From Hymenobacter norwichensis DSM 15439 (GTDB taxonomy: Bacteria > Bacteroidota > Bacteroidia > Cytophagales > Hymenobacteraceae): a stretch of DNA of 64,000 nucleotides. The notes below the pieces were generated by a model. The model was given only the letters and a program-made list of their open reading frames with translations, had not been told where the DNA came from and searched no databases. Of the stretch, positions 42,569 through 50,493 are shown piece after piece (positions within the stretch are counted from its first letter, which is position 1; the number at the start of each line of letters is the position of its first letter). Location of the stretch: NCBI RefSeq assembly GCF_000420705.1, contig NZ_ATVL01000008.1, positions 248,001 through 312,000 on the forward strand, in the 5' to 3' direction. The position numbers were made by a program, and so were the translations under genes.

Positions 42569-43003
42569 ATGTTTACTCTACGTGCACAATTCTCAGTTTT
42601 TCTACTTGTTTTCGCCTTTTGGGGGCTGGCACTCAGTAGCTGCCAAACCGATGACGACGACCCCGCTCCTTCTGTCAGTAGCCAGTATCTGACCGTCGGC
42701 TCGTGGCGGCTCGATGCTATTCAGGAAGCCGGCCAGACCGTCAGCAGTGGCAGCGGTATCAAAGACCGGCATAGTTTCACTTTCCGCCCCGATGGTACTT
42801 ACACCCAAACCTTTCTAGATGATGGGGAGACGTTTGACGGTTCCTGGATGCTAATGGGCAGCAACACTATACTGCATTTCACCGACCATAAAGGCGACGA
42901 CCACCAATATATTCTGGTTAGCCTAACGGCCACTGAGCTACGCTATAATTGGGTAAACAAGGATAACGTTGTAGAAGAATACGTCTTCTCAGCCCAACCA
43001 TAA
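42569..43003 (+). CDS. Lipocalin-like lipoprotein
   Basis: A 144-aa protein; the start at 42569 (MFTLRAQFSVFLLVFAFWGL) gives a lipoprotein signal with the Cys in ALSSCQTDDDD. The mature part has the pattern of lipocalin-like domains of Bacteroidota: YLTVGSWRLDAIQEAGQ, the FTFRPDGTYTQTF hairpin, GSWMLMGSNTILHFT and LVSLTATELRYNW. They are small beta barrels of unknown ligand at the outer membrane. It follows the DUF4249 gene by 76 bp, possibly in the same transcript, and a strong terminator closes the group. Confidence 0.85.
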   Translation: MFTLRAQFSVFLLVFAFWGLALSSCQTDDDDPAPSVSSQYLTVGSWRLDAIQEAGQTVSSGSGIKDRHSFTFRPDGTYTQTFLDDGETFDGSWMLMGSNTILHFTDHKGDDHQYILVSLTATELRYNWVNKDNVVEEYVFSAQP

Positions 43004-43020
43004 GGAGTATATTCAACAAC

Positions 43021-43057
43021 AAAAAAGGCTACTGCTTCTTGCAGTGGCCTTTTTTTA
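43021..43057. terminator. Bidirectional terminator between lipocalin-like gene and PNP gene
   Basis: AAAAAAGGC..ACTGC pairs with GCAGT..GGCCTTTTTTT, loop TTCTT. A run on one side and T run on the other serve both converging genes. Confidence 0.92.
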
Positions 43058-43073
43058 TGGGAAGTAAACAGAC

Positions 43074-43892
43074 TTATTGCTTTTCTATCACCGCTCGCAA
43101 CAGTGCCGTGAGGCGGGGCTCGGCATCAGCGGCCACGCGCAGGATGTCGGCAATGGCTACGCGCTTGAGTTTGCCGGGGGAGCAGAGGTCGGTGATAACG
43201 CTGATGGCTAGTACCGGCAGCCCCATATGCACGGCGGCAATAACCTCGGGCACGGTGCTCATGCCCACCGCGTCGGCTCCGATGGTGCGTAGGTAACGGT
43301 ATTCAGCGGGCGTTTCGAGCATGGGGCCGGGCAAGCTGGCGTACACGCCACGCCGCACTTTATCAGCGAAGCCGAGGCTGCGGGCCGCTTCTTCGGCCTG
43401 CCGGAGCAGCGTGGTATCGTAGGGCTCCAGCATGTCGGGGAAGCGCGGGCCCAGCTCATCGAGGTTCTTGCCCACCAGCGGGTTGGTGGGTTGCAAGTTG
43501 ATGTGGTCTTCAAGTAGCATCAAGTCCGAGTACTCGTAGTCGGGGTTGAGGCCGCCAGCTGCATTGCTCACAAACAGCTTCTGAATGCCGAGCAGCTTCA
43601 TCACGCGCACCGGCAGCACCACTTGCTCCATGGTGTAGCCCTCGTAGTAGTGGAAGCGGCCTTGCATCACGAGCACCTTGCGCCCACCTAGCTCCGCGGC
43701 CAGCAAGTTGCCGGAGTGGCTTTCCACCGTCGAAACCGGGAAGTTGGGAATCTCGGCGTACGGGAACGTGTGGTGAATCGTCAAATCCTTCACCAGCGCC
43801 CCCAGCCCGGTACCGAGGATGATGCCGAACTCAGGCGTGAAATCAGAAAGGCGTTGGCGCAGGTAATCGGCAGCTTCGTGAAGGTGGTGCAT
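43074..43892 (-). CDS. Purine-nucleoside phosphorylase (trimeric class)
   Basis: A 272-aa protein of the trimeric PNP/MTAP family. Landmarks are the phosphate-binding GIILGTGLGAL, the ESHSGNLL His loop, MQGRFHYYEGYTMEQVVLPVRV, the purine site VSNAAGGLNPDY and the signature AVHMGLPVLAISVITDL. It phosphorolyses inosine and guanosine (and deoxy forms) to base and ribose-1-phosphate in purine salvage. The length is normal for the family. A long inverted repeat lies directly upstream at 43928-44067. Confidence 0.95.
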   Translation of the reverse strand: MHHLHEAADYLRQRLSDFTPEFGIILGTGLGALVKDLTIHHTFPYAEIPNFPVSTVESHSGNLLAAELGGRKVLVMQGRFHYYEGYTMEQVVLPVRVMKLLGIQKLFVSNAAGGLNPDYEYSDLMLLEDHINLQPTNPLVGKNLDELGPRFPDMLEPYDTTLLRQAEEAARSLGFADKVRRGVYASLPGPMLETPAEYRYLRTIGADAVGMSTVPEVIAAVHMGLPVLAISVITDLCSPGKLKRVAIADILRVAADAEPRLTALLRAVIEKQ

Positions 43893-43927
43893 GAAGTGGT
43901 TTTCGAGAGGATTTAATCTAAAAAGCT

Positions 43928-44067
43928 AGTTCCCCTCCTTCTTTCAAGGAGGGGTGCCCGAAGGGCGGGGTGGTTAGCTACAACTAGAAGACTAAATCTA
44001 AAAAGTTGTTCAACGAGTTTACCACCCCGCCCTCCGGGCACCCCTCCTTAAAAAAAGGAGGGGAACT
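43928..44067. repeat. Long inverted repeat, CCCCTCC family
   Basis: The arms at 43928-43974 and 44021-44067 (47 bases each) match in 44 positions. Each arm is itself partly palindromic (CCCCTCC...GGAGGGG and GCCC..GGGC). It lies between the PNP gene start and the sppA stop. The same CCCCTC..GGAGGGG..GGGTGGTT plan recurs at 62391-62514. Confidence 0.85.
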
Positions 44068-44080
44068 GACTTGTAATAAC

Positions 44081-45841
44081 TTACTGAATGTTCAGTTCGA
44101 ACGGCATGCGCATTTGGGCGCCTTTCATCTCCGAGAGCTTCTTGTACTGCTGATACACGGGATACATCGGGCCCATTTCTTCGCGTACCATGCGCATTTT
44201 CGCTTCCTCACCGAAGCCACTGAAGATGGACTCGGCGAAGGTGCGCTGGCGCGGCAGCTTCTGAATGCGGTATTCGCCTTCCTTAAGCTTGGCGCGGCGG
44301 GCAGCAATGCGCAGGGCATCGTCAAACGAGCCTAACACGTCCACGAGGCCACGGGCTTTGGCCTCAGAGCCCGACCATACCCGGCCGGAAGCGTAACCGC
44401 GCAGCTTCTCCACCGGCATGTGGCGACCCTGGGCGGCTTTGCTGGTGAAGTCGGCGTAGATGCGGTTGATTTCGTCCTGGAACTGGGCTTTCTCGAACGG
44501 CGTGAGGGCGCGGGTGACAGTTGGGAAGTCCGAAAACTTGCCCGTGGTTACGCGGTCCGTGGTGATGCCGAGCTTGTCGCGCAGCAGCGGCTCGATGTTG
44601 GGCAATACGCCAAATACGCCAATGCTGCCAGTAATGGTGTTCGGGTGGGCCACAATCGTGTCGCAGCCCATGGCAATGAAGTAGCCGCCGCTGGCCGCCA
44701 CATCCGACATCGAGCACACAATTGGCTTCACTTTCTTGGTCAAGAGCACCTCGCGGTAGATAATGTCCGAAGCCAGCGACGAGCCGCCTGGTGAGTTTAC
44801 GCGCAGCACTACGGCCTTCACCTTATCGTCGAGGCGGGCCTTGCGGATAGCTTCCGCGAACTTGGTGCTGCCGATGTTGTCGTCGGAGCCTTTGCCGGTT
44901 ACGATGTCGCCATCGGCGTAGATGACGGCAATGCGGTTACCGCTGGTGCTGCCTTCCTCTTCGTCGGTTTGGCTGTAGTCGCTCAAACTCACGAGGCTCA
45001 GCTTATCATCTTTCTCTACGCCCAGCTTGCCTTTCATGTAGTCGAGGGCTTGGTCGTAGTAGCCGAGGTGCGTCACGAGGCCGAGGCGCTTGGCATCGTC
45101 GGCGTTGTGCACCAGCATGGAATCGGAAATAACCTTGAGCCGGGCCGGGGAAATCTTGCGGGCTTCGGCTACGTGGCCGATGGTGAAGTCGTTGATGGAG
45201 TTCAGGAACGAGGTGGTCTGGAGGCGAGCCGAATCCGACATGTTCTCCCGGAAAAACGGCTCTACGGCACTCTTAAACGAACCCACGCGGAAAATCTGGG
45301 GCTCGATACCGGCCTTGGCAAACAGGTTTTTGTAGTACATCGTCTCCGAGCTCAGGCCGTTGAATTCCAGCGTGCCCTGCGGATTGAGGTAGATGCGGTT
45401 GGCTAGCGAGGTCAGGTAGTAGCTCTTTTCGGAAGCGGCATCGGCATACGCCACAATGAACTTGCCCGACTTCTTGAAGTCCAGCAGCGCGTCGCGCACT
45501 TCTTCCAGCGAAGCCATGCCGCCTTGCACCAGCTCCACGTTCAGGAAGATGCCCTTGATATCGGCGTCGGTTTTGGCGCGCCGGATGGTGGCTTTCAGCT
45601 GGTCGAGCCCGATGTCATCGGCCTGGTTGCTGAACATGGCCCCGAAGGAATTGCGGCTTTCCCGCTCGGCAATGGGCTTGTCGAGTTTGAGTTCCAGCAC
45701 TGAGTCACTGGCTACGGTTACTTCCTTGCTATCGGAAGAAGCCAGCGCCGCTATAAACACCACTAACACGACGATGCCCAACACCGCGAAAAGGGCTAGC
45801 CCGGTAATGGTGGCCAGCACGTACTTAAAAAATTGTCTCAT
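44081..45841 (-). CDS. sppA: Signal peptide peptidase SppA (long, two-domain type)
   Basis: A 586-aa membrane-anchored protease; the start at 45841 (MRQFFKYVLATITGLALFAV) places one transmembrane helix at residues 8-35. It has tandem S49 domains. The catalytic Lys is K190 in VGSFKSAVEPFF of the first domain, and the nucleophile is S384 in SDVAASGGYFIA of the second, as in the 67-kDa E. coli enzyme. It degrades leftover signal peptides in the membrane. A frame extension to 45940 is unlikely. It is flanked by repeats on both sides. Confidence 0.95.
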   Translation of the reverse strand: MRQFFKYVLATITGLALFAVLGIVVLVVFIAALASSDSKEVTVASDSVLELKLDKPIAERESRNSFGAMFSNQADDIGLDQLKATIRRAKTDADIKGIFLNVELVQGGMASLEEVRDALLDFKKSGKFIVAYADAASEKSYYLTSLANRIYLNPQGTLEFNGLSSETMYYKNLFAKAGIEPQIFRVGSFKSAVEPFFRENMSDSARLQTTSFLNSINDFTIGHVAEARKISPARLKVISDSMLVHNADDAKRLGLVTHLGYYDQALDYMKGKLGVEKDDKLSLVSLSDYSQTDEEEGSTSGNRIAVIYADGDIVTGKGSDDNIGSTKFAEAIRKARLDDKVKAVVLRVNSPGGSSLASDIIYREVLLTKKVKPIVCSMSDVAASGGYFIAMGCDTIVAHPNTITGSIGVFGVLPNIEPLLRDKLGITTDRVTTGKFSDFPTVTRALTPFEKAQFQDEINRIYADFTSKAAQGRHMPVEKLRGYASGRVWSGSEAKARGLVDVLGSFDDALRIAARRAKLKEGEYRIQKLPRQRTFAESIFSGFGEEAKMRMVREEMGPMYPVYQQYKKLSEMKGAQMRMPFELNIQ

Positions 45842-46182
45842 TGAATATGGGAGTGAACAGATTGGTAGCGAAAGACACCGTAGCAGACAGTGTTGGTTGC
45901 GTTTTGATTTAAAACAACGAACAGCAGGCAAGTTATTCATTCAGGCTGCCGTAAGTACTGCACTTGTAAAAAAGCCTTTCCTACTAGAACTTGTGAATAG
46001 TGGAGAGTACTACAACAACCCATAACTCCACAGGCCGTCCGTCATGCAGAGCGCAGCGAAGCATCTCGCGTGCTGACGTCAGATTACTAACCTAGCATCA
46101 GCACGCGAGATGCTTCGCTGCGCTCTGCATGACGGCCTTTATTAGCTACTTCCATTCTCCTACTCAAAGTCTAGAACAGACT
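45842..46182. other. Intergenic region carrying a long palindrome
   Basis: It separates sppA (start) from rarA (stop), both on the minus strand. Apart from the sppA promoter, which I cannot pinpoint, it holds the perfect palindrome at 46039-46135. No gene seen. Confidence 0.5.
46039..46135. repeat. Perfect 38-bp inverted repeat, GTCATGC family
   Basis: The left arm at 46039-46076 and right arm at 46098-46135 are exact complements; loop 21 bases. The arm contains GTCATGCAGAGCGCAG followed by CGAAGCATCTC, the same core as the repeats at 50448 and 50808. Confidence 0.92.
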
Positions 46183-47520
46183 CTAATACCCGTACTTCTC
46201 GCCCCACAGTTGGCGCAGGCGGTCCTGGATTTTGGTTTCGGCGGGGTTGTGGCCGGGGTGGTAGAAGGTGGTGCCGCTGAGGGCATCGGGCATGAATTCC
46301 TGGTAGGCGAAGTTGCCGGGGTAGTCGTGCGAGTATTGGTACTGGCCGCCGTAACCGAGGTCTTTCATGAGCTTGGTGGGGGCGTTGCGCAACGGTATCG
46401 GCACCGGCTGCACGCCCTGCTGCCGCACCAGCGCCCGCGCCTCCCGGATGGCTTTGTAACTGGCATTGCTCTTGGGTGAGGTGGCGAGGTACACGACGGT
46501 CTGGCCCAGAATAATGTCGCCCTCGGGCATGCCAATGACCGTCACAGCCTGGAAGCAGCTTTGGGCCAGCATCAGGGCGTTGGGGTTGGCCATGCCCACG
46601 TCTTCGGAGGCCAGAATCAGCAGGCGGCGCGCAATGAACTTGGGGTCTTCGCCGCCTTCCAGCATCACGGCCAGGTAGTACAGCGCCGCATTGGGGTCAG
46701 AACCGCGGATGCTCTTGATGAAGGCCGAAATGACGTCGTAATGCATTTCGCCGCCTTTGTCGTAGCGCGCGAGGTGCTGCTGGGCCAGTTGCTGCACGCC
46801 TTCGTCAGTGATGATGATTTCGCCGGTTTCCAAGTCGGGCCGGCTGGATTCCACCACGATTTCCAGCAGGTTGAGCAGTTTGCGCGCATCCCCACCCGAA
46901 ATGGTAAGCAACGCACCGTACTCCTGCACGCGCACGTTTTTCTGGCGCAGCTGCTCGTCTTCGGTTAGGGCTTTATCCACCAGTTCCGTCAGCACTTCCT
47001 TGCTGAGTGGTTCCAGCACGTACACCTGCGCCCGGCTCAGCACGGCCGGAATCACCTCAAACGACGGATTCTCGGTAGTAGCCCCAATCAGCGTGACGAT
47101 ACCCTGCTCCACGGCACCCAGCAGCGCGTCTTGCTGGCTCTTGCTGAAGCGGTGAATTTCATCAATAAACAGGATGGTACCGCGCTGCTTTTTGGCCCGC
47201 TCAATCACCTCGCGCACGTCTTTCACGCCGGCATTGATGGCGCTCAACGCCACAAACGGCTTATGCAGTTCCTCAGCCAGCAAATGCGCCAGCGTGGTTT
47301 TGCCTACGCCCGGTGGGCCCCACAGAATCAGGCTGGGCAAGCGGCCGGCGTTGAGGTAGCGCCGCAGCACGCCTTCGGGGCCGATGAGGTGCTGCTGCCC
47401 GGCGTACTCCTCCAAGGTGCGCGGCCGGCGCCGCTCGGCCAGCGGGGCGTTATCGGCGGCCTTAGGGCGCAGGTTGGAAGCGGGAGTGGGTTCAGAATCG
47501 AAAAGGGAGCCGGTAGACAT
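46183..47520 (-). CDS. rarA: Replication-associated recombination protein RarA (MgsA)
   Basis: A 445-aa AAA+ ATPase; the start at 47520 (MSTGSLFDSEPTPASNLRPK) gives the expected N-terminus with RRPRTLEEYAGQQHLIGP. The Walker A motif LWGPPGVGKTTLAH is at about 67-80, Walker B TILFIDEIHRF at about 115, sensor 1 GATTENPSFEV follows, and the C-terminal tetramerisation region holds YYLAVMLEGGEDPKFIARRL. RarA works at stalled replication forks and at DNA ends with single-strand binding protein. Length and motifs are complete. Confidence 0.95.
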   Translation of the reverse strand: MSTGSLFDSEPTPASNLRPKAADNAPLAERRRPRTLEEYAGQQHLIGPEGVLRRYLNAGRLPSLILWGPPGVGKTTLAHLLAEELHKPFVALSAINAGVKDVREVIERAKKQRGTILFIDEIHRFSKSQQDALLGAVEQGIVTLIGATTENPSFEVIPAVLSRAQVYVLEPLSKEVLTELVDKALTEDEQLRQKNVRVQEYGALLTISGGDARKLLNLLEIVVESSRPDLETGEIIITDEGVQQLAQQHLARYDKGGEMHYDVISAFIKSIRGSDPNAALYYLAVMLEGGEDPKFIARRLLILASEDVGMANPNALMLAQSCFQAVTVIGMPEGDIILGQTVVYLATSPKSNASYKAIREARALVRQQGVQPVPIPLRNAPTKLMKDLGYGGQYQYSHDYPGNFAYQEFMPDALSGTTFYHPGHNPAETKIQDRLRQLWGEKYGY

Positions 47521-47536
47521 AAGGAACAGAAGTAGC

Positions 47537-47620
47537 GCGAACCCGCTGGTTCGCTGGTGATGCGGCGCCAAACAAGCGGCGCTAACGCCTACACGAAGCG
47601 CGAACCACAAAGTTCGCGCT
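47537..47620. repeat. Cluster of small GCGAACC-type hairpins
   Basis: GCGAACC/GGTTCGC (47537-47543, 47548-47554) and AGCGCGAAC/GTTCGCGCT (47597-47605, 47612-47620) are two separate hairpins sharing the GCGAAC arm, with GCGGCGC direct repeats between. The second ends 2 bp before the -7 box of the EamA gene. Confidence 0.55.
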
Positions 47621-47622
47621 AG

Positions 47623-47630
47623 TACCTTTG
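47623..47630 (+). promoter_or_regulatory. Putative -7 promoter box of the EamA gene
   Basis: TACCTTTG matches TAnnTTTG, but the ATG at 47637 follows by only 6 bp, so the transcript would be leaderless or nearly so if this box is used. Confidence 0.5.
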
Positions 47631-47636
47631 CAGGCA

Positions 47637-48566
47637 ATGAAAAATTCCGTCAAGGTCCACGCGGCCTTATTTGTGGTGTCCCTGATTTACGCCGCTAACT
47701 ATAGCATTTCCAAAGATGTAATGCCGCGCTACATGGGTCCGTTTGGGCTGGTGCTGCTGCGCGTTGTGGGCGCTACGCTGTTCTTTACCATCCTGAGCCG
47801 CCTGGTAGCGCCCCACGACCGTATCATCGGCCGCGCCGACAACCTGCGGGCTATAGCGTGCGGGGTGCTGGGCATCGGGCTGAATCAGCTGTTGTTTTTC
47901 TCGGGCCTCAACCTGACCACGCCCATCAACGCTTCGCTCATCCAAACCATTACGCCCGTCGTGACGGTGCTGGCGTCGGTGGTACTGCTGGGCGAGCGGC
48001 TGACGGTGCCGCGGGTGCTGGGGCTGGGCATAGCGGGCATGGGAGCCGCGCTGATTATTCTGGGCCGGACGCCAGGCGCCGAGGGGCAAAACGTGGTGCT
48101 GGGCAACTTGTTTATTCTGCTCAATGCCACGGCTTTCGGGCTCTATCTGGTGCTAGTAATGCCGCTGATGCGCACCTACCAGCCGTTTACGGTGCTAGCC
48201 CGCATCTTTCAGGTGGGGCTGGTGCTGGCCGTACCCGCCGGCTGGCAGCAAGTCAGCACTCCTGATTACGCCAGTTTTCCGCCTAGCATTTGGGCGGCCA
48301 TCGTGTTCATGGTAGTGTGCGTGACCATTATGGCGTATCTGCTCAACAACTGGGCGCTGAAGTACGCCTCCCCTGCCCTACTTGGCGCCTACATCTATCT
48401 GCAACCGGCGCTGGCCGTGGGCATTGCAGTGGCGCTGGGCAAAGACAGCCTCACTACCACCAAGGCCGTGCAGGCGCTCCTCATTTTCGGGGGCGTGTTT
48501 CTGATGAGCCGCAAACCCCGCAAAGCCACACCCGCCGTGCTTCCTCTAGAGCCTGCGCAGAAGTAG
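47637..48566 (+). CDS. EamA/DMT-family transporter
   Basis: A 309-aa inner-membrane protein, ATG at 47637 (MKNSVKVHAALFVVSLIYAA). Ten hydrophobic helices form two EamA halves, each with the typical small-residue motifs: SLIYAANYSISKDVMPRY and FGLVLLRVVGATLFF in the first, ATAFGLYLVLVMPLM and YASPALLGAYIYLQPALAVG in the second. DMT exporters of this type move amino acids or metabolites out of the cell; the substrate is not known. The second half is a duplication of the first by ancestry, as in all the family. It is divergent from rarA. Confidence 0.92.
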   Translation: MKNSVKVHAALFVVSLIYAANYSISKDVMPRYMGPFGLVLLRVVGATLFFTILSRLVAPHDRIIGRADNLRAIACGVLGIGLNQLLFFSGLNLTTPINASLIQTITPVVTVLASVVLLGERLTVPRVLGLGIAGMGAALIILGRTPGAEGQNVVLGNLFILLNATAFGLYLVLVMPLMRTYQPFTVLARIFQVGLVLAVPAGWQQVSTPDYASFPPSIWAAIVFMVVCVTIMAYLLNNWALKYASPALLGAYIYLQPALAVGIAVALGKDSLTTTKAVQALLIFGGVFLMSRKPRKATPAVLPLEPAQK

Positions 48567-48613
48567 CCGCCGATTAGCTCACTGTTCACCTTCGGCAAAC
48601 ACCCGATACCACC

Positions 48614-48653
48614 AAAAAAGCCCGGCTGCCATCAAGGCAACCGGGCTTTTCGT
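48614..48653. terminator. Bidirectional terminator between EamA gene and Thr-rich gene
   Basis: AAAAGCCCGG (48616-48625) pairs with CCGGGCTTTT (48641-48650), loop 15 bases; T run on both exits. Confidence 0.92.
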
Positions 48654-48682
48654 TGCATGGCGCTAGTGCACCATTTGCAGAC

Positions 48683-48979
48683 CTAGTATGGGCTGGCTTT
48701 TACTTTCGACTTCTTCTTTTTGTCTTTCACCTTCACGTCGGTATCCGCCGGAATAGTTGTGGCTGGCGTGGCGGTGGTGGTAGATTGGGTCTCGACGGTA
48801 GTGGTGGTAGGAGGCGTGGTGGTCGTCGTCGAGTTGATAGTTCCCGTGGCAGGCTGGGTCTGCGTGGTCGTGCTCTGCTGAGGCTCCGTGGTGGTCGTCG
48901 TCGTGGTGTTGGTGGTTTGTGCGTTAGCAGCAGAAACACCCGTTACAAACACAGCGGCGAGAACAAGTAGCTTTTTCAT
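48683..48979 (-). CDS. Thr-rich exported low-complexity protein
   Basis: A 98-aa protein; the start at 48979 (MKKLLVLAAVFVTGVSAANA) gives a signal peptide. The mature chain is mostly Thr, Pro and Gln in runs (NTTTTTTTEPQQSTTTQTQ, TTTTTPPTTTTVETQ) and ends in a Lys-rich tail (VKVKDKKKKSKVKASPY). It is likely unfolded and outside the cytoplasm; Thr-rich tracts suggest O-glycosylation, a modification known in Bacteroidota, but typical D-S/T motifs are few. Its coding sequence is repetitive, so length may vary between strains. No function known. Confidence 0.7.
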   Translation of the reverse strand: MKKLLVLAAVFVTGVSAANAQTTNTTTTTTTEPQQSTTTQTQPATGTINSTTTTTPPTTTTVETQSTTTATPATTIPADTDVKVKDKKKKSKVKASPY

Positions 48980-49180
48980 GAACTGGGGTTTTGGTGAACT
49001 ATTCAAATTTGGCTGACCAGCCAAATCGAGTAGCCTTAAACGCCGCTTACCCAGTAAGGTTCAGTTTGCCCGAATCATGTACTTTGTTTCCTAGTCTTTC
49101 AGCTTGCCTTAAACAGCCTCTTTTCAGGTTATTCATAGTTAGCAGTTTGCCCTTGAACAAGGGCGAGGCGGTTAGCCTTC

Positions 49181-49222
49181 CACGTATTTCTACGTGGTTT
49201 TAAAGTCACGTAGAAATACGCT
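49181..49222. promoter_or_regulatory. Two CACGTA-N4-TACGTG-type sites
   Basis: CACGTATTTCTACGTG at 49181-49196 and CACGTAGAAATACGCT at 49207-49222 each have CACGTA and TACG half-sites 4 bases apart, and together form a 14-bp perfect inverted repeat (49183-49196 / 49207-49220). The spacing of 26 bp suggests a two-dimer operator. They lie about 200 bp upstream of the Thr-rich gene (minus). The regulator is unknown. Confidence 0.5.
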
Positions 49223-49372
49223 AGACAGCCAGCCGCAGGCTCCCTTCCTTTGTAATGTCGTTCAAGCAGCCGGTCACCCACTGGGCCCGGTTCACTTATC
49301 CTTATTACATACCGTTTCTAGGCTCTATCTAGTAAATATTTATTATAATATTTTCCATTATGACAGTAGAGA

Positions 49373-49399
49373 AACGGCTCTGGATATTCCAGAGCCGTT
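49373..49399 (-). terminator. Terminator of the argF' transcript
   Basis: A perfect 11-bp stem AACGGCTCTGG / CCAGAGCCGTT around ATATT. On the minus strand it lies 69 bp past the argF' stop, and the exit sequence is T- and A-rich rather than a pure T run. Confidence 0.7.
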
Positions 49400-49467
49400 C
49401 CTATTTACAGCATAGCCTACTGCCACCTTCTCCGCCCTTTGCATACCCAAGCGGCAGCATCTTTATG

Positions 49468-50412
49468 CTACTTCAGCAGTTCGTGCAATACGGTTTGCAT
49501 GGAAAACACTCGGTTGCCAGCCTCCTGAATTACCAACGAGTTCGGTGAATCCAGAATGGCATCCGATACCTCCACGTTGCGGCGCACCGGCAGGCAGTGC
49601 AGAAACTTCGCGTCGTGGGTGTTGGTCATGTGCTCGGGCGTGAGCATCCAGCTTGGGTCGTTGCTGATAACCTGGCCGTAGTCCTGGTAGCTGCTCCAGT
49701 TCTTGGCCTGCACGAAGTCGGCACCTTCCAAGGCTTTCTTCTGGTCGTACTCGATGCGGGCACCCTTCGTGAACTTGGGGTCCAGTTCGTAGCCTTCGGG
49801 GTGGGTAATCACGAAGTCCACCCAATCCACTTCCGAAAACCAATCGGCAAAGGAGTTGGGCACGCACTGGGGTAGGGCGCGCACGTGCGGGGCCCAGGTC
49901 AGCACCACCTTCACCCGCTCCTTTTGCTTGTGCTCCGCTACGGTAATCAGGTCGGCAAACGACTGCAACGGGTGCAGCGTGGCGCTTTCCAGGCTTACTA
50001 CAGGCACGGTGGCGTACTTCAGAATCTTGTTGAAAACCTCCTCGCTGTAGTCGGCCTCCCGGTCCTTGAGCGTGGGGAAGGTGCGCACGCCCAGCACGTC
50101 GCAGTATTGGCTCATCACGGCAATGGCCTCCTTGATGTGCTCTTGCGTGCCGCCGTTCATCACCGCGCCATCGGCCATTTCCAAGGTCCAGGAGTCAGCG
50201 CCGGCATTGAGTACCCAGGCTTGTGCGCCCAGGTTATAAGCCGCCTTCACCGAGCTGAGCCGGGTGCGCAGGCTGGGGTTGAAGAAAATCAGCCCAACGG
50301 TTTTGTTGCGCCCGATGTGCTGGTAGCCAAACGGATTCGCCTTGATTTCCAGCGCTTGCTGCAACAGCGCTTTATAGTCGCCCGCATCGGCGAAAGAGGT
50401 GAAGTTTTTCAT
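49468..50412 (-). CDS. argF': N-acyl-L-ornithine carbamoyltransferase (succinyl/acetyl-ornithine type)
   Basis: A 314-aa transcarbamylase. It carries the carbamoyl-phosphate motif FFNPSLRTRLS, HPLQSFADL and HCLPVRRN, and the stretch WAPHVRALPQCVPNSFADW, which marks the Bacteroides SOTCase/Xanthomonas AOTCase branch rather than normal ornithine carbamoyltransferase. The residue known to select the acyl group (Pro90 in the B. fragilis succinyl enzyme, Glu92 in the Xanthomonas acetyl enzyme) is Gln90 here, in MNGGTQEHIKEAIAVM. The substrate, acetyl- or succinyl-ornithine, is therefore open. It produces N-acyl-citrulline for ArgE. Its transcript is separated from carB by the GIY-YIG unit. Confidence 0.92.
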   Translation of the reverse strand: MKNFTSFADAGDYKALLQQALEIKANPFGYQHIGRNKTVGLIFFNPSLRTRLSSVKAAYNLGAQAWVLNAGADSWTLEMADGAVMNGGTQEHIKEAIAVMSQYCDVLGVRTFPTLKDREADYSEEVFNKILKYATVPVVSLESATLHPLQSFADLITVAEHKQKERVKVVLTWAPHVRALPQCVPNSFADWFSEVDWVDFVITHPEGYELDPKFTKGARIEYDQKKALEGADFVQAKNWSSYQDYGQVISNDPSWMLTPEHMTNTHDAKFLHCLPVRRNVEVSDAILDSPNSLVIQEAGNRVFSMQTVLHELLK

Positions 50413-50447
50413 TGTAAGGTGTTAAGTAGGCTAGGCCCAAAGCTAAA

Positions 50448-50492
50448 AGAACGTCATGCTGAGCGCAGTCGAAGCATCTCTACCGCTTCGTT
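50448..50492 (+). repeat. GTCATGC-family repeat, single arm (R1)
   Basis: A 45-base copy starting AGAACGTCATGCTGAGCGCA and ending ACCGCTTCGTT. It equals the left arm of the palindrome at 50808-50907 except for a small GCAG/TTG difference, and has the same orientation. It begins 35 bp upstream of the argF' start and stops 1 base before the stop codon of the GIY-YIG gene. Confidence 0.9.
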
Positions 50493-50493
50493 G

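Larger units (their letters stand above)
48980..49467. other. Intergenic region between the Thr-rich gene and argF'
   Basis: No supported gene in this 488-bp stretch. It contains the two CACGTA-type sites, an AT-rich tract near 49335-49360 and the argF' terminator hairpin at 49373-49399. Short frames at 49194 and 49360 show no protein-like composition. Confidence 0.5.
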
